The notes below the pieces were generated by a model that saw only the letters and a list, made by a program, of their open reading frames with translations, was not told where the DNA came from and did no database searches. Positions 1 to 7,437 of a stretch of 64,000 bases of DNA are shown here, piece by piece. This DNA comes from an uncultured bacterium (GTDB lineage: Bacteria; Verrucomicrobiota; Kiritimatiellia; RFP12; CAIWXQ01). The stretch lies in NCBI GenBank assembly GCA_903916675.1, contig CAIWXQ010000018.1, positions 124,001 to 188,000 on the forward strand, written 5' to 3'. Numbering within the stretch: the stretch's first letter is position 1; each line of letters begins with the position of its first letter. The position numbers and the translations under genes were made by a program.

Positions 1-722
1 TCGTGTCCATTCAGGTAGACCGGGCACTGTCCGGCCACCGGGAAGTCGTAGACGCGCTTCACGGAGTGAGTGGGGTACTCCTTCCACTTCCGGTCGATCC
101 AGGTCCAGACCTTGATAAACTCGCGGAAATTGATCTCCGGGTCGAAGTTGGTGGCGAAGTATTTGCCGTGGCTGCCTGCGTTGACATCCAGAATGTCGAT
201 GGTGTCGATCTTGTCGAAATAGTGCTTCTGCGCCAGCGCGCAGTAGGCGTTGACCACGCCGGGGTCGAATCCCACGCCGAGGATGGCGGAGAGCCCCTGC
301 GCGGCGCAGCGCGCCTTGCGCTTCCACTCGTAATTGGCGTACCAGGGCGGGGTCTCGCAGACCTTGTCCGGATCCTCATGGATGGCGGTGTCGAGGTAGA
401 CGGCGCCGGTCTCAAGGCAGGCCTCGAGCACGGACATGTTGATGAAAGCCTGTCCGAGGTTGAGGACGATTTCGGAGCCGGTCTCGCGGATCAAGCGGGC
501 TGTGGCCGGGATATCAAGACAGTCGATCTGCCGCGAGTAGAGCTGCTTCGACGGATCCTTGAGGTGCCCCATCTTCCGGACGCTCTCGATGATCGCGTCG
601 CACTTGGCCTGGGTGCGGGAGGCGATGCAGATGTCACCCAGAATGTCGTTGTGCATGGCAGCCTTGTGCGCGGCCACGTGCGCGACGCCGCCCGCGCCGA
701 GGATCAACAAATTCTTCTTCAT
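1..722 (-). CDS. Saccharopine dehydrogenase-like carboxynorspermidine synthase, 3' end missing
   Basis: This ORF is absent from the track because it has no stop codon inside the window. It begins MKKNLLILGAGGVAHVAAHK, a Rossmann nucleotide-binding glycine motif at residues 7-13. It continues with features of the saccharopine dehydrogenase family, such as LGVGFDPGVVNAY. The ATG at 722 follows GAAAGG. The family condenses aspartate semialdehyde with a diamine using NADPH to make carboxy(nor)spermidine. The gene lies 46 bp downstream of the decarboxylase nspC on the same strand, which strongly supports this role over lysine catabolism. About 240 residues are visible of the roughly 400 usual; the rest lies beyond base 1. 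Confidence 0.88.
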   Translation of the reverse strand, partial: MKKNLLILGAGGVAHVAAHKAAMHNDILGDICIASRTQAKCDAIIESVRKMGHLKDPSKQLYSRQIDCLDIPATARLIRETGSEIVLNLGQAFINMSVLEACLETGAVYLDTAIHEDPDKVCETPPWYANYEWKRKARCAAQGLSAILGVGFDPGVVNAYCALAQKHYFDKIDTIDILDVNAGSHGKYFATNFDPEINFREFIKVWTWIDRKWKEYPTHSVKRVYDFPVAGQCPVYLNGH

Positions 723-768
723 GGCAGACCTTTCTTGCGGCTCCCGGATCTGTTTTCCGAGGCTTTTC

Positions 769-1878
769 CTACGACAGACTTGCAACAAAATCCTTATACC
801 CGAACTCCCGCACCACGTCTACTTTCCCGCTCATCCGCTTCACGACAATCGCCGGCATGGGCATGCCGTTGAACCAGTTCTTCTTGACCATGGTGTAGCC
901 GGCGGCGTCGCCGAAGCGCACGAGGCGTCCGGGCTTGAGGGGTGTCTTGAGGCTGTACTCGCCGAATACGTCGCCGGCCAGGCAGGAGCGGCCGGCGATG
1001 ATGACCTTGTGCGGGCCAGTCGCGCTCGGCACCACGAGGCGGGTATTCATGCGGTACAGGAGCACGTCGAGCATGTGCGCTTCGGTGGAGGCATCGACAA
1101 TGGCGATGCTGACCTTGTTGTGGACCACATCGAGAACCGTGGTCACCAGCTCGCCGGCACCCGTGATGGCGGCCTCGCCAGGTTCCAGGTAGACCTGTAC
1201 GCCATGTTTCCGGCTGAACGCCTTGAGCTTGGCACAGAAGGCGTCCAGCGGGTAGCCGGGCTTGGTAAAGAAGAGGCCGCCGCCGAGGCTGACCCATTCC
1301 AGCTTCGCCAGCAGATCACCGTATTTTTTGCCGATGCGGTCCAGATGGCTGGCGAAATTGGAATAATCGTCGTTCTCGCAGTTGAAGTGGAACATCACGC
1401 CGCGGATAAGGCTCGCGGCTTGGCGCAGCGCGGCGCTGTCGCGCACGCCGAGGCGGGAGTGTTTGCGGGCGGGATCGGCGAGGTCGAAGTGGGAATAGCT
1501 GAAGCCGGGGTTTATACGTACGCCGAGGTTGCAGCCGCGTGTCTCCGGGGCAAAGGCGCAGAGTTGGGAGAGCGAGTTGAAGATGATCTTGTCCGCGTAC
1601 CGCCGCAGCTCGCGGATGTCGGCGCGGTTCCAGCCGACGCTGTAGGCATGTGTCTCGCCGCCGAACTTCCGGTTCCCGAGGCGCGCTTCGTACACGCCGC
1701 TGCTGGTGGTGCCGTCCAGGTATTGCCGCATGAGGTCGAAGACGCACCAGGTCGAGAAGCATTTTAGCGCCAGCACGGACTTGGCGCCGGAACGCTCGCG
1801 CACGCGGCGGATGATCTTCAGGTTCCGCAGCAGCTTGCGCTCGTCGAGCAGATAGTAGGGCGTGGCAATGGCAGGCAT
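769..1878 (-). CDS. nspC: Carboxynorspermidine/carboxyspermidine decarboxylase
   Basis: This is a PLP-dependent decarboxylase of the alanine-racemase-fold (fold III) group. It removes CO2 from carboxynorspermidine or carboxyspermidine to give the triamine. The 369 residues match the NspC family. The N-terminal ATPYYLLDERKL is followed by the PLP-lysine segment VLALKCFST. Later come the glycine-rich phosphate-binding loop WVSLGGGLFF and the EPGEA motif. It is transcribed with the synthase-like gene just downstream and the acyl carrier protein gene upstream. It is distinct from the lysA at 12987, which has the longer diaminopimelate decarboxylase sequence. Whether the product is norspermidine or spermidine cannot be read from sequence. 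Confidence 0.93.
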   Translation of the reverse strand: MPAIATPYYLLDERKLLRNLKIIRRVRERSGAKSVLALKCFSTWCVFDLMRQYLDGTTSSGVYEARLGNRKFGGETHAYSVGWNRADIRELRRYADKIIFNSLSQLCAFAPETRGCNLGVRINPGFSYSHFDLADPARKHSRLGVRDSAALRQAASLIRGVMFHFNCENDDYSNFASHLDRIGKKYGDLLAKLEWVSLGGGLFFTKPGYPLDAFCAKLKAFSRKHGVQVYLEPGEAAITGAGELVTTVLDVVHNKVSIAIVDASTEAHMLDVLLYRMNTRLVVPSATGPHKVIIAGRSCLAGDVFGEYSLKTPLKPGRLVRFGDAAGYTMVKKNWFNGMPMPAIVVKRMSGKVDVVREFGYKDFVASLS

Positions 1879-1950
1879 GCGGCAGTGTTACACGATTCCG
1901 GCGGCAGGGGGCAAGCCGAATGCGACGCTGGGGGCATGAAGAAGCGTCAG

Positions 1951-2061
1951 GGACACAGAGGGCGCAGAGGAAAACTGAGAACACAGAGGGGAAGTTGGCG
2001 AGAGTTAGCCCCCAAAAACGGCCCTCTGTGTGCTCATCTCCGCTCGGTGGTCTCTGTGTCC
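1951..2061. repeat. Long-hairpin repeat of the CACAGAG family, full copy
   Basis: Outer arms GGACACAGAG (1951-1960) and CTCTGTGTCC (2052-2061) are perfect inverted repeats. Inner arms ACACAGAGGG (1981-1990) and CCCTCTGTGT (2022-2031) are also perfect. The same two-tier architecture recurs at 60531-60667. The right arm overlaps the 3' end of the acyl carrier protein gene. Confidence 0.85.
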
Positions 2062-2324
2062 AAAGCGTGTTTCGGCATTCGGGCGCGGACAAAGTCGCGC
2101 AGGGCGGTCACAGTGGCGAAGTTCCGGGCATCGAACTCGCCATCCTCGATCCGCACGCCGAAGGCCTCTTCCAGCCCTACGACCAGTTCCAGCAGGCTGA
2201 CGGAATCCACGCCATAGACGTCCATGAGCGAGGCGTCGGCTCGAAGCTCCTCTGGCTTTACCCGGAGAAAGAGGCGGGAGACGATCATTTGCCGGAGCTG
2301 GGTCTCGATGGCGGCAGTGTCCAT
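2034..2324 (-). CDS. Stand-alone acyl (or peptidyl) carrier protein
   Basis: This 96-residue protein has the carrier-protein fold signature. The phosphopantetheine attachment motif is GVDSVSLLE, with Ser41 as the probable modified residue, and an acidic helix II follows (VGLEEAFGVRIED). It carries an acyl or aminoacyl group as a thioester in the cytoplasm. It is not next to the fab genes at 56.7-60.5 kb. It sits directly upstream of nspC on the same strand, so a dedicated role in a lipid or amine pathway is possible but unproven. The last eight codons (DTETTERR) are written by the right arm of the hairpin repeat at 1951-2061, so the C-terminus is probably an accident of repeat insertion. Confidence 0.85.
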   Translation of the reverse strand: MDTAAIETQLRQMIVSRLFLRVKPEELRADASLMDVYGVDSVSLLELVVGLEEAFGVRIEDGEFDARNFATVTALRDFVRARMPKHALDTETTERR

Positions 2325-2394
2325 GGCGGCAACAGTTGACGCCAGCAGCGGGGAAAAGTCAAGACCTAGCGCCGGGTATCAAACGAAGCGGTGT

Positions 2395-2434
2395 GGACAC
2401 AGAGGGAACAGAAAAAAGCTGAGCACACAGAGGG
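2395..2434. repeat. Half copy of the CACAGAG repeat
   Basis: GGACACAGAGGGAACAG at 2395 and GAGCACACAGAGGG near 2421 match the left arm of the full elements at 1951 and 60541, in the same order. No right arm follows. Confidence 0.7.
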
Positions 2435-2494
2435 TCTTGCTTTCGGCGCGGAGCGGTCGGATAATGACTACCAATGTACATCTGGAGGCTTGTC

Positions 2495-3229
2495 ATGCAC
2501 GCCAGTCTACTGTCTCTTTGCTTGTTCATCGGCCTTGCCGGGACAGCCTTGGCAGAAGGCCGGTTCGAGACGGATACGATCCCGACCTCGGCCGGCGATC
2601 TGAAGATCACCTTCTTCGGGCATGCCTCGCTGCTGTTCGAATTCGTCGGCAAGGTCATCTATCTCGATCCGTGGGGCCAGCAGGCGGACTACACGAAGCT
2701 GCCCAAGGCGGATGCCATTTTGGTGACGCACGAGCATTTCGACCATCTCGACCCTGCGGCGATTGCGGCCGTGCGGACCTCCAACACCATGGTGGCGCTG
2801 ACCGCCGCCTGCGCGGTCAAGGTCAAGGGCGGACTGCTCCTCAAGAACAGCGACACGGCCACCGTGGTCGGCGTGCCAATCGAGGCTGTGCCCGCCTACA
2901 ACATCGTGAACCAGCGCGAGGACGGCCTGCCGTTTCATCCCAAGGGCGCGGGGAATGGCTACATCCTGACGTTTGGCGATCAGCGCGTGTACGTGGCCGG
3001 CGATACGGAGAATACGCCGGAGATGAAGGCCCTGCGCAACATCGACGTGGCATTCCTCCCTATGAACCTCCCGTATACCATGACGCCGGCCATGGTGGCT
3101 GACGCAGCCAGGGCCTTTCAGCCGAAGATTCTCTATCCGTACCATTTTGGTGACACAGACACCGCCAAGTTGGTGGCGCTGATGAAGGATGTTGCTGGCG
3201 TTGAGGTGCGGGTGCGGAAACTGAAGTAG
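2495..3229 (+). CDS. Exported metallo-beta-lactamase-fold hydrolase (UlaG-like)
   Basis: This protein has the metal-binding motif HEHFDHLD near residue 79 and a second metal region ending AGDTENTP. A C-terminal YPYHFGDTDT supplies another His and Asp. This is the pattern of the metal-dependent hydrolase group related to UlaG and RomA. The ORF track starts at 2474, but the ATG at 2495 is preceded by GGAGG at six bases. That start gives a clean signal peptide (ASLLSLCLFIGLAGTALAEG), so export is likely. Substrate is unknown. It is a single gene with the intergenic CACAGAG half-repeat upstream and a GTAG palindrome downstream. Confidence 0.85.
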   Translation: MHASLLSLCLFIGLAGTALAEGRFETDTIPTSAGDLKITFFGHASLLFEFVGKVIYLDPWGQQADYTKLPKADAILVTHEHFDHLDPAAIAAVRTSNTMVALTAACAVKVKGGLLLKNSDTATVVGVPIEAVPAYNIVNQREDGLPFHPKGAGNGYILTFGDQRVYVAGDTENTPEMKALRNIDVAFLPMNLPYTMTPAMVADAARAFQPKILYPYHFGDTDTAKLVALMKDVAGVEVRVRKLK

Positions 3230-3256
3230 CTTGTTTTGTTGTGAAATGGGTTGCAT

Positions 3257-3311
3257 CTGTAGCGGCGCGTGTGTCACGCGCCGGCAGCGGCTGACACAGC
3301 CGCCGCTACAG
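3257..3311. repeat. REP-like GTAG palindrome, solitary
   Basis: Perfect 11-bp outer arms, CTGTAGCGGCG and CGCCGCTACAG, enclose two inner hairpins: GGCGCGTG-TGT-CACGCGCC and GCGGCTG-ACA-CAGCCGC. The GTAG head and CTAC tail resemble the REP units at the RAYT gene (20282-21131). Confidence 0.75.
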
Positions 3312-3357
3312 CTTGGTTGCGGGCAACGGCCGCAGTTTTTGTCGAAAGGAAATACGC

Positions 3358-4011
3358 ATGAAGGTGCTGATAATTCTGGGGAGTCCGCGTGGCGCGCGCA
3401 GTCAGACGCGCGTGCTGGCGGAAGCGGTTCTGGCGGGAGCCCGCGCGGCAGGTGCTGAGGTCGACGAGTTGGATCTTGCCGGGAAGCGCGTGGATTTCTG
3501 CGTGGCCTGCGACGCGTGCCACAAGGGTCCGCGCTGTCCGCTGCCTGACGACTGCCGGGAGATTCTCGACGGCATGCTGGCGGCCGACGGCATCGTGCTG
3601 GCTTCGCCGGTCTACCTCAACCAGGTGACGGCGCAGATGAAGGCGCTGCTTGACCGGTCCACGCAGTTCATCCACTGCCTGCGGCTGATGGACAAGTATC
3701 TGGCTGCGGTGACCACCAGCGGTGGTGGTGGCGGTACGGAGACGCAGGAGTTCCTGCGGCGGTATGCGATGACGGTGGGCGCGCAGTGCGTGGGCGGCGT
3801 GGACGCGCGCGTGCCGCTGGCGGAAACCGATCTGGCGGCGGCACGAAAGCTGGGCGCCACGCTGGTCGAGGCTATTCGGAACCAGACCAAGGACCCTGCA
3901 CAGATTTTCGCGATCGAGGAGCAGAAGAAGCGCTTTGGCCGCGTCATCGACGCGCACAAAACCGACTGGGGCTACGAGCACGACTACTGGCGGAAGAAGG
4001 GGTGGCTGTAG
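3358..4011 (+). CDS. NADPH-dependent FMN reductase / flavodoxin-like protein
   Basis: The protein begins MKVLIILGSPRGARSQT, the FMN phosphate-binding loop of the NADPH-dependent FMN reductase family. It continues with SPVYLNQVTAQMK, which shapes the flavin pocket. Residues around FCVACDACHKGPRC are Cys-rich, as in iron-sulfur flavoproteins, although the spacing does not prove a cluster. The start at 3358 follows GAAAGGA and is preferred to the track start at 3313. It probably passes electrons from NAD(P)H to a small acceptor; the partner is unknown. A strong terminator follows immediately. Confidence 0.85.
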   Translation: MKVLIILGSPRGARSQTRVLAEAVLAGARAAGAEVDELDLAGKRVDFCVACDACHKGPRCPLPDDCREILDGMLAADGIVLASPVYLNQVTAQMKALLDRSTQFIHCLRLMDKYLAAVTTSGGGGGTETQEFLRRYAMTVGAQCVGGVDARVPLAETDLAAARKLGATLVEAIRNQTKDPAQIFAIEEQKKRFGRVIDAHKTDWGYEHDYWRKKGWL

Positions 4012-4037
4012 AAATCTGCCTGTGGCAGATTTCTTTT
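4011..4037 (+). terminator. Rho-independent terminator of the FMN reductase gene
   Basis: A perfect 10-bp stem, GAAATCTGCC / GGCAGATTTC, with a TGT loop is followed by TTTT. It begins at the last base of the gene's stop codon. Confidence 0.9.
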
Positions 4038-4104
4038 GGCTGCTTTGCCGTCATTTACCTGTAGCTGCGGCAGCTGGCCGCGGCGTGGCAGGGAGCGCCG
4101 CACT

Positions 4105-5160
4105 TCACCCGACAGTTTCTTCCTTCGCGGTCTTCGCGCCCTTCGCGGTGGAATTTTTCATGTGTTTTGCGGCCAGTCCATGCCGCCCGAGCGCGCTGGC
4201 CATGATCTTCCCGATGAGCTGCGTGAAGGTGACGCCGTTCAGGCGGCAGAGGATCGGCAGGTCGGAGTGTGTGGGGTTAAGGCCTGCCAGCGGGTTGACC
4301 TCGATGAAGTTGGGTCGTCCGGCCGCGTCGCACCGCAGGTCGATGCGGCCGGCGTCCACGCAGCGCAGCGCGCGCCACGCAGCCCGCGCCGCCTGCGCGG
4401 CTTCCCGTGCCACGGCGTCGGCCGGCACGGAGTAGGTCACCAGCTTCTCGTAGTCGGACTTGGTCTCGTAGGAATAAATCTCGCCGCTGCCGGGCTTGAA
4501 ATTCACCTCAATGACGCCGAGCGTTTCGGCGGTGTCGCCGGAGCCGCAGAGGCCGACCGTGAATTCGCGTCCGGGGAGGAAGGCTTCGACGAGCACTGGC
4601 TGGCGGAAGCGCGCGAGCAGGTCGTGCGCGACTTCGCGCAGCTCGGCCGCAGTTCGCACGCGCGAGCGGCTGGAGATCCCCTTGCCGGTCCCTTCGGCCA
4701 GCGGCTTGAGGAAGAGCGGGAAGGGGAGGTTGACACGGTCGATGTCTGCCGCGGCGTGCAACGTGACGAACGGTGCGGTGGGGATGCCGGCGTCGCGCAC
4801 GATGCTCTTGGTGAGAGCCTTGTCGAGGGCAATGGTCAGCACGGCGGGATCGGAAAAGGTGTACGGGATCCGGTAGGCATCGAGCAGCGCAGGGACGGCC
4901 GCTGCGCGGCCGACGCCGAACATCCCTTCGGCAATGTTGAAGACGAGGGTCCAGCGGCGGCCGGCGGCCAGCGCCTGGACGAGCGCCTGGAGGTTGCCAA
5001 CGCGCTCGGTGCGATAGCCCAGTTCCTGCAGGGCGCGCTCGATCCCCTCGATGGTGTCCGGCTTGTCGAACTCCGCCGTCTCCTCGGCGCTGAACCCCTG
5101 CGCCAGATACTCGTCGCGCAGGTCATACGTCAAGCCGATCTGCAGATCGCGTGAGTGCAT
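4105..5160 (-). CDS. D-alanine-D-alanine ligase-like ATP-grasp protein
   Basis: This ATP-grasp enzyme of about 351 residues joins a carboxylate to an amine with ATP. Recognisable pieces are FPLFLKPLAEGTGKGI (ATP-binding loop), VLVEAFLPGREFTVGL and a C-terminal FIEVNPLAGLNP that carries Mg-binding residues. It is related to Ddl but diverges from housekeeping Ddl, so the substrate is uncertain. The start MHSRDLQIGLTYDLR at 5160 is chosen because the 99 residues ahead of it in the track overlap rnhB and look non-coding. The last 18 residues (MKNSTAKGAKTAKEETVG) are encoded by the CTTCGCGG repeat and are probably not ancestral. Confidence 0.85.
   Translation of the reverse strand: MHSRDLQIGLTYDLRDEYLAQGFSAEETAEFDKPDTIEGIERALQELGYRTERVGNLQALVQALAAGRRWTLVFNIAEGMFGVGRAAAVPALLDAYRIPYTFSDPAVLTIALDKALTKSIVRDAGIPTAPFVTLHAAADIDRVNLPFPLFLKPLAEGTGKGISSRSRVRTAAELREVAHDLLARFRQPVLVEAFLPGREFTVGLCGSGDTAETLGVIEVNFKPGSGEIYSYETKSDYEKLVTYSVPADAVAREAAQAARAAWRALRCVDAGRIDLRCDAAGRPNFIEVNPLAGLNPTHSDLPILCRLNGVTFTQLIGKIMASALGRHGLAAKHMKNSTAKGAKTAKEETVG
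4122..4148. repeat. CTTCGCGG nine-base repeat, three units
   Basis: CCTTCGCGG, TCTTCGCGC and CCTTCGCGG run head to tail inside the 3' end of the Ddl-like gene. They resemble the CCTTCGTG / TCTTCGCG units of the hairpin at 22435-22547. Confidence 0.7.
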
Positions 5161-5228
5161 GCGCAGACAATAGCGTTCCCGCGCCGGCCGAGGCAACGGG
5201 TTTTTCCGACCCGTTTCAGCAACCGAGC

Positions 5229-5966
5229 TCAACCGTGATCTGGCCGTGACGCCGACGAATGCCGTTGGTGCCTGGCGCTTACCGGCTGGCGCCTGTTGTC
5301 CTGTTTCAGTAACCCCGGCAGCGCTTGGAGCGCGTCCTGGACAGGGCGGAAGCTGCGGCGGTGTTCGGGGCAGGGGCCGAGGCGCAGGAGCGCCTGGATG
5401 TGGTCGTTGGTGCCATACCCTTTGTTCTGGGCAAAGCCGTAGCCAGGGTACTGGCAATCGAGTTCCTTCAGGCGGCGGTCGCGCAGCACCTTGGCGATGA
5501 CGCTGGCGCCGGCGATGAGGAGGCTCTGGGCATCACCCTTGACAATGGCGGTGGACGCACAAGGGAGGCCTTGGACTGGAAGGCCGTCCACGAGGGCGTG
5601 ATCCGGCCTGCGCGAGAGGGCCAGCAGGGCTCGCCGCATAGCGAGGTGGGTGGCGCAGAGGATGTTGAGCTCGTCGATTTCCTCTACCCCGCACCAGCCA
5701 ACGCCGATGGCGGAATCCGGATGAGCGATAAGCATTTCGTAGAACGCCTCGCGGCGGGAGGGGGAGAGCTGCTTGCTGTCTGTAAGCTCGCGCAGGGGGC
5801 CGGCGAGGCCAGCCCCGGCGGCGTCGGGAGGCAGGATCAGGGCTGCGGCCACAACCGGCCCGGCCAGCGGGCCGCGACCGGCCTCATCCACCCCGGCCAG
5901 AATGCCGCCGGGGTGTGTCTGCCAATGCGCGCGTTCATGAGTCAGCCTGTCGGCAGACGCGGGCAT
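5229..5966 (-). CDS. rnhB: Ribonuclease HII
   Basis: RNase HII cuts RNA-DNA hybrids and single ribonucleotides in DNA. The catalytic motif DEAGRGPLAGP is at residues 27-37. LTDSKQLSPSRR and a later GYGFAQNKGYGT follow, as in the family. The start MPASADRLTH at 5966 is 13 bases past the rplS stop, so it is read as the last gene of the rpsP-trmD-rplS-rnhB operon. The longer track ORF overlaps rplS in another frame and is rejected. Length (245 residues) is slightly above average because of a C-terminal basic tail (RQPVSARHQRHSSASRP). Confidence 0.95.
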   Translation of the reverse strand: MPASADRLTHERAHWQTHPGGILAGVDEAGRGPLAGPVVAAALILPPDAAGAGLAGPLRELTDSKQLSPSRREAFYEMLIAHPDSAIGVGWCGVEEIDELNILCATHLAMRRALLALSRRPDHALVDGLPVQGLPCASTAIVKGDAQSLLIAGASVIAKVLRDRRLKELDCQYPGYGFAQNKGYGTNDHIQALLRLGPCPEHRRSFRPVQDALQALPGLLKQDNRRQPVSARHQRHSSASRPDHG

Positions 5967-5979
5967 CGGTGGGGTGGTC

Positions 5980-6327
5980 TCAGGTGGCTTCGCGCAGGCG
6001 GGCCTTCTTGCCGGCCCGGGTGCGGAGGTAGTAGAGCTTGGCGCGGCGAACCTTGACGGCGCGCTCGATCTCGACCTTCTCAAGGTACGGCGAGTGCACC
6101 GGGAAGACCTTCTCGACGCCAACGCCGAAGGAGACGCGGCGGACTGTGAAGGTCTCGGTGGCGGCGATGCCGTCGCGGGCGATGACGGTGCCGGCGAAGA
6201 CCTGCACGCGCTCCTTGTCGCCTTCCCGGATCTTCACGTGCACGCGCACGCTGTCGCCCACATTGAACTTGGGCGCGTCGGCCTTGATGTTCTCGGCATT
6301 GATCTTGGCAATCGCTTTCGCCACCAT
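5980..6327 (-). CDS. rplS: 50S ribosomal protein L19
   Basis: L19 sits at the 30S-50S interface. The sequence has the family core FNVGDSVRVHVKI, FAGTVIAR, FTVRRVSFGVGVEKVFP and ends VRRAKLYYLRTRAGKKARL. The length of 115 residues is standard. It follows trmD and precedes rnhB on the same strand. Confidence 0.98.
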   Translation of the reverse strand: MVAKAIAKINAENIKADAPKFNVGDSVRVHVKIREGDKERVQVFAGTVIARDGIAATETFTVRRVSFGVGVEKVFPVHSPYLEKVEIERAVKVRRAKLYYLRTRAGKKARLREAT

Positions 6328-6353
6328 AACGCAACTCTCCTCTCTCGAAAAAC

Positions 6354-7064
6354 CTACTTGTCGTTCTTACCCGGCGGATCCTGCCGCAACAGGTCCGGCC
6401 GCCGCTGGGCGGTACGATCCTGCGCCTGCCGCCGCCGCCATGCCGCGATGGCGGCATGGTCGCCGCTGAGCAGCACGTCCGGCACCCGCAGGCCGCGGAA
6501 CTCAGGAGGCCGCGTGTACTGCGGGAACTCCAGAAGTCCATCCGCAAACGACTCGTTCTCCGTTGCCTCCGCGCCGCCGCCGAGCACGCCCGGCAGCAGC
6601 CGCACCACGGCGTCGATCACCACAGCCGCAGGGAGCGTACCGTTGGTGAGGACGTAGTCGCCGATCGAAATCTCGTCGGTGACCAGCGCCTCGCGCACCC
6701 GTTCGTCCACACCCTCGTAATGGCCGCAGACCAGCACCAGGTGCCGCGCGCCCGCCAGTCTCTGGGCTTCTGCCTGCTCGAACTTCCGGCCCTGCGGGGT
6801 CATCAGAATCACCCGCGCCTCCGGCGTCCGCACCGACTCCACCGCCGCGAAGAGCAGCTCCGGCTTCATGACCATGCCCGGGCCTCCACCGTAGGGCCGG
6901 TCATCCGCCGTGCCGCGCTCATCCAGGGCGAAGTCCCGCAGGTTCACGATGCGGAAATCCACCGCCCCCATGCGCGCGGCGCGTTTCAGCATGCTCTCCT
7001 CGATGAACCCGCGGAGCATGCCCGGGAAAAGCGTGATTACATCGATGCGCAGGGGTTCGCCCAT
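6354..7064 (-). CDS. trmD: tRNA (guanine-N1)-methyltransferase
   Basis: TrmD methylates G37 of tRNAs and prevents +1 frameshifting. The knot-fold motifs are visible: [11 protein letters not shown] at the start, [26 protein letters not shown] and the cofactor loop [17 protein letters not shown]. The ATG at 7064 is chosen; an in-frame GTG at 7097 would add 11 residues and abut the rpsP stop. Only 34 bases separate the gene from rpsP, so the usual rimM gene is not present between them. Confidence 0.97.
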   Translation of the reverse strand: MGEPLRIDVITLFPGMLRGFIEESMLKRAARMGAVDFRIVNLRDFALDERGTADDRPYGGGPGMVMKPELLFAAVESVRTPEARVILMTPQGRKFEQAEAQRLAGARHLVLVCGHYEGVDERVREALVTDEISIGDYVLTNGTLPAAVVIDAVVRLLPGVLGGGAEATENESFADGLLEFPQYTRPPEFRGLRVPDVLLSGDHAAIAAWRRRQAQDRTAQRRPDLLRQDPPGKNDK

Positions 7065-7098
7065 CGTGTCACCCGCCTCACCCGCCGGTGTTGCCACC

Positions 7099-7353
7099 TC
7101 AAGCCTTGACCGCGGTGCGCTGGTGCTTGCGCACCAGGCTGGCCACGGTTTCGCTCAACTGGGCGCCGCGCGAGGTCCAGTAGGACACGCGCTCCCAATC
7201 CAGCTTGTAGTTCTCACCCTCACGCTTGGGATCGTACCAGCCGAGCGTTTCCAGAAACTTGCCATCGCGTGGCGAGCGGCTGTCCGTGGCCACAACACGG
7301 AACGAAATGCAATTGTTGCATCCCGTTCGACGAAGTCTAATCTTGACTGCCAT
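7099..7353 (-). CDS. rpsP: 30S ribosomal protein S16
   Basis: The sequence begins [15 protein letters not shown] and contains [19 protein letters not shown], both diagnostic of S16. The ATG at 7353 has GGAGGA four bases upstream, so the 17 extra residues in the track are dropped. It heads the rpsP-trmD-rplS-rnhB operon. The 84 residues are normal for the family. Confidence 0.98.
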   Translation of the reverse strand: MAVKIRLRRTGCNNCISFRVVATDSRSPRDGKFLETLGWYDPKREGENYKLDWERVSYWTSRGAQLSETVASLVRKHQRTAVKA

Positions 7354-7437
7354 GTCTCCTCCGTGAAACGGGTTACCATAGCAATTCGCACCTGCCGCTG
7401 GCAAGGGCGGTTTTCAGGCCGGCCGGATATCGGGATG

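Noticed and set aside
3-872. 289-residue plus-strand ORF at the left edge
   Set aside because: It is the shadow of the minus-strand dehydrogenase-like gene, which has clear Rossmann and family motifs; the plus-strand translation has no recognisable features.
2034-2324. DltC-type D-alanyl carrier protein
   Set aside because: No dltA, dltB or dltD genes are nearby and the motif fits carrier proteins in general.
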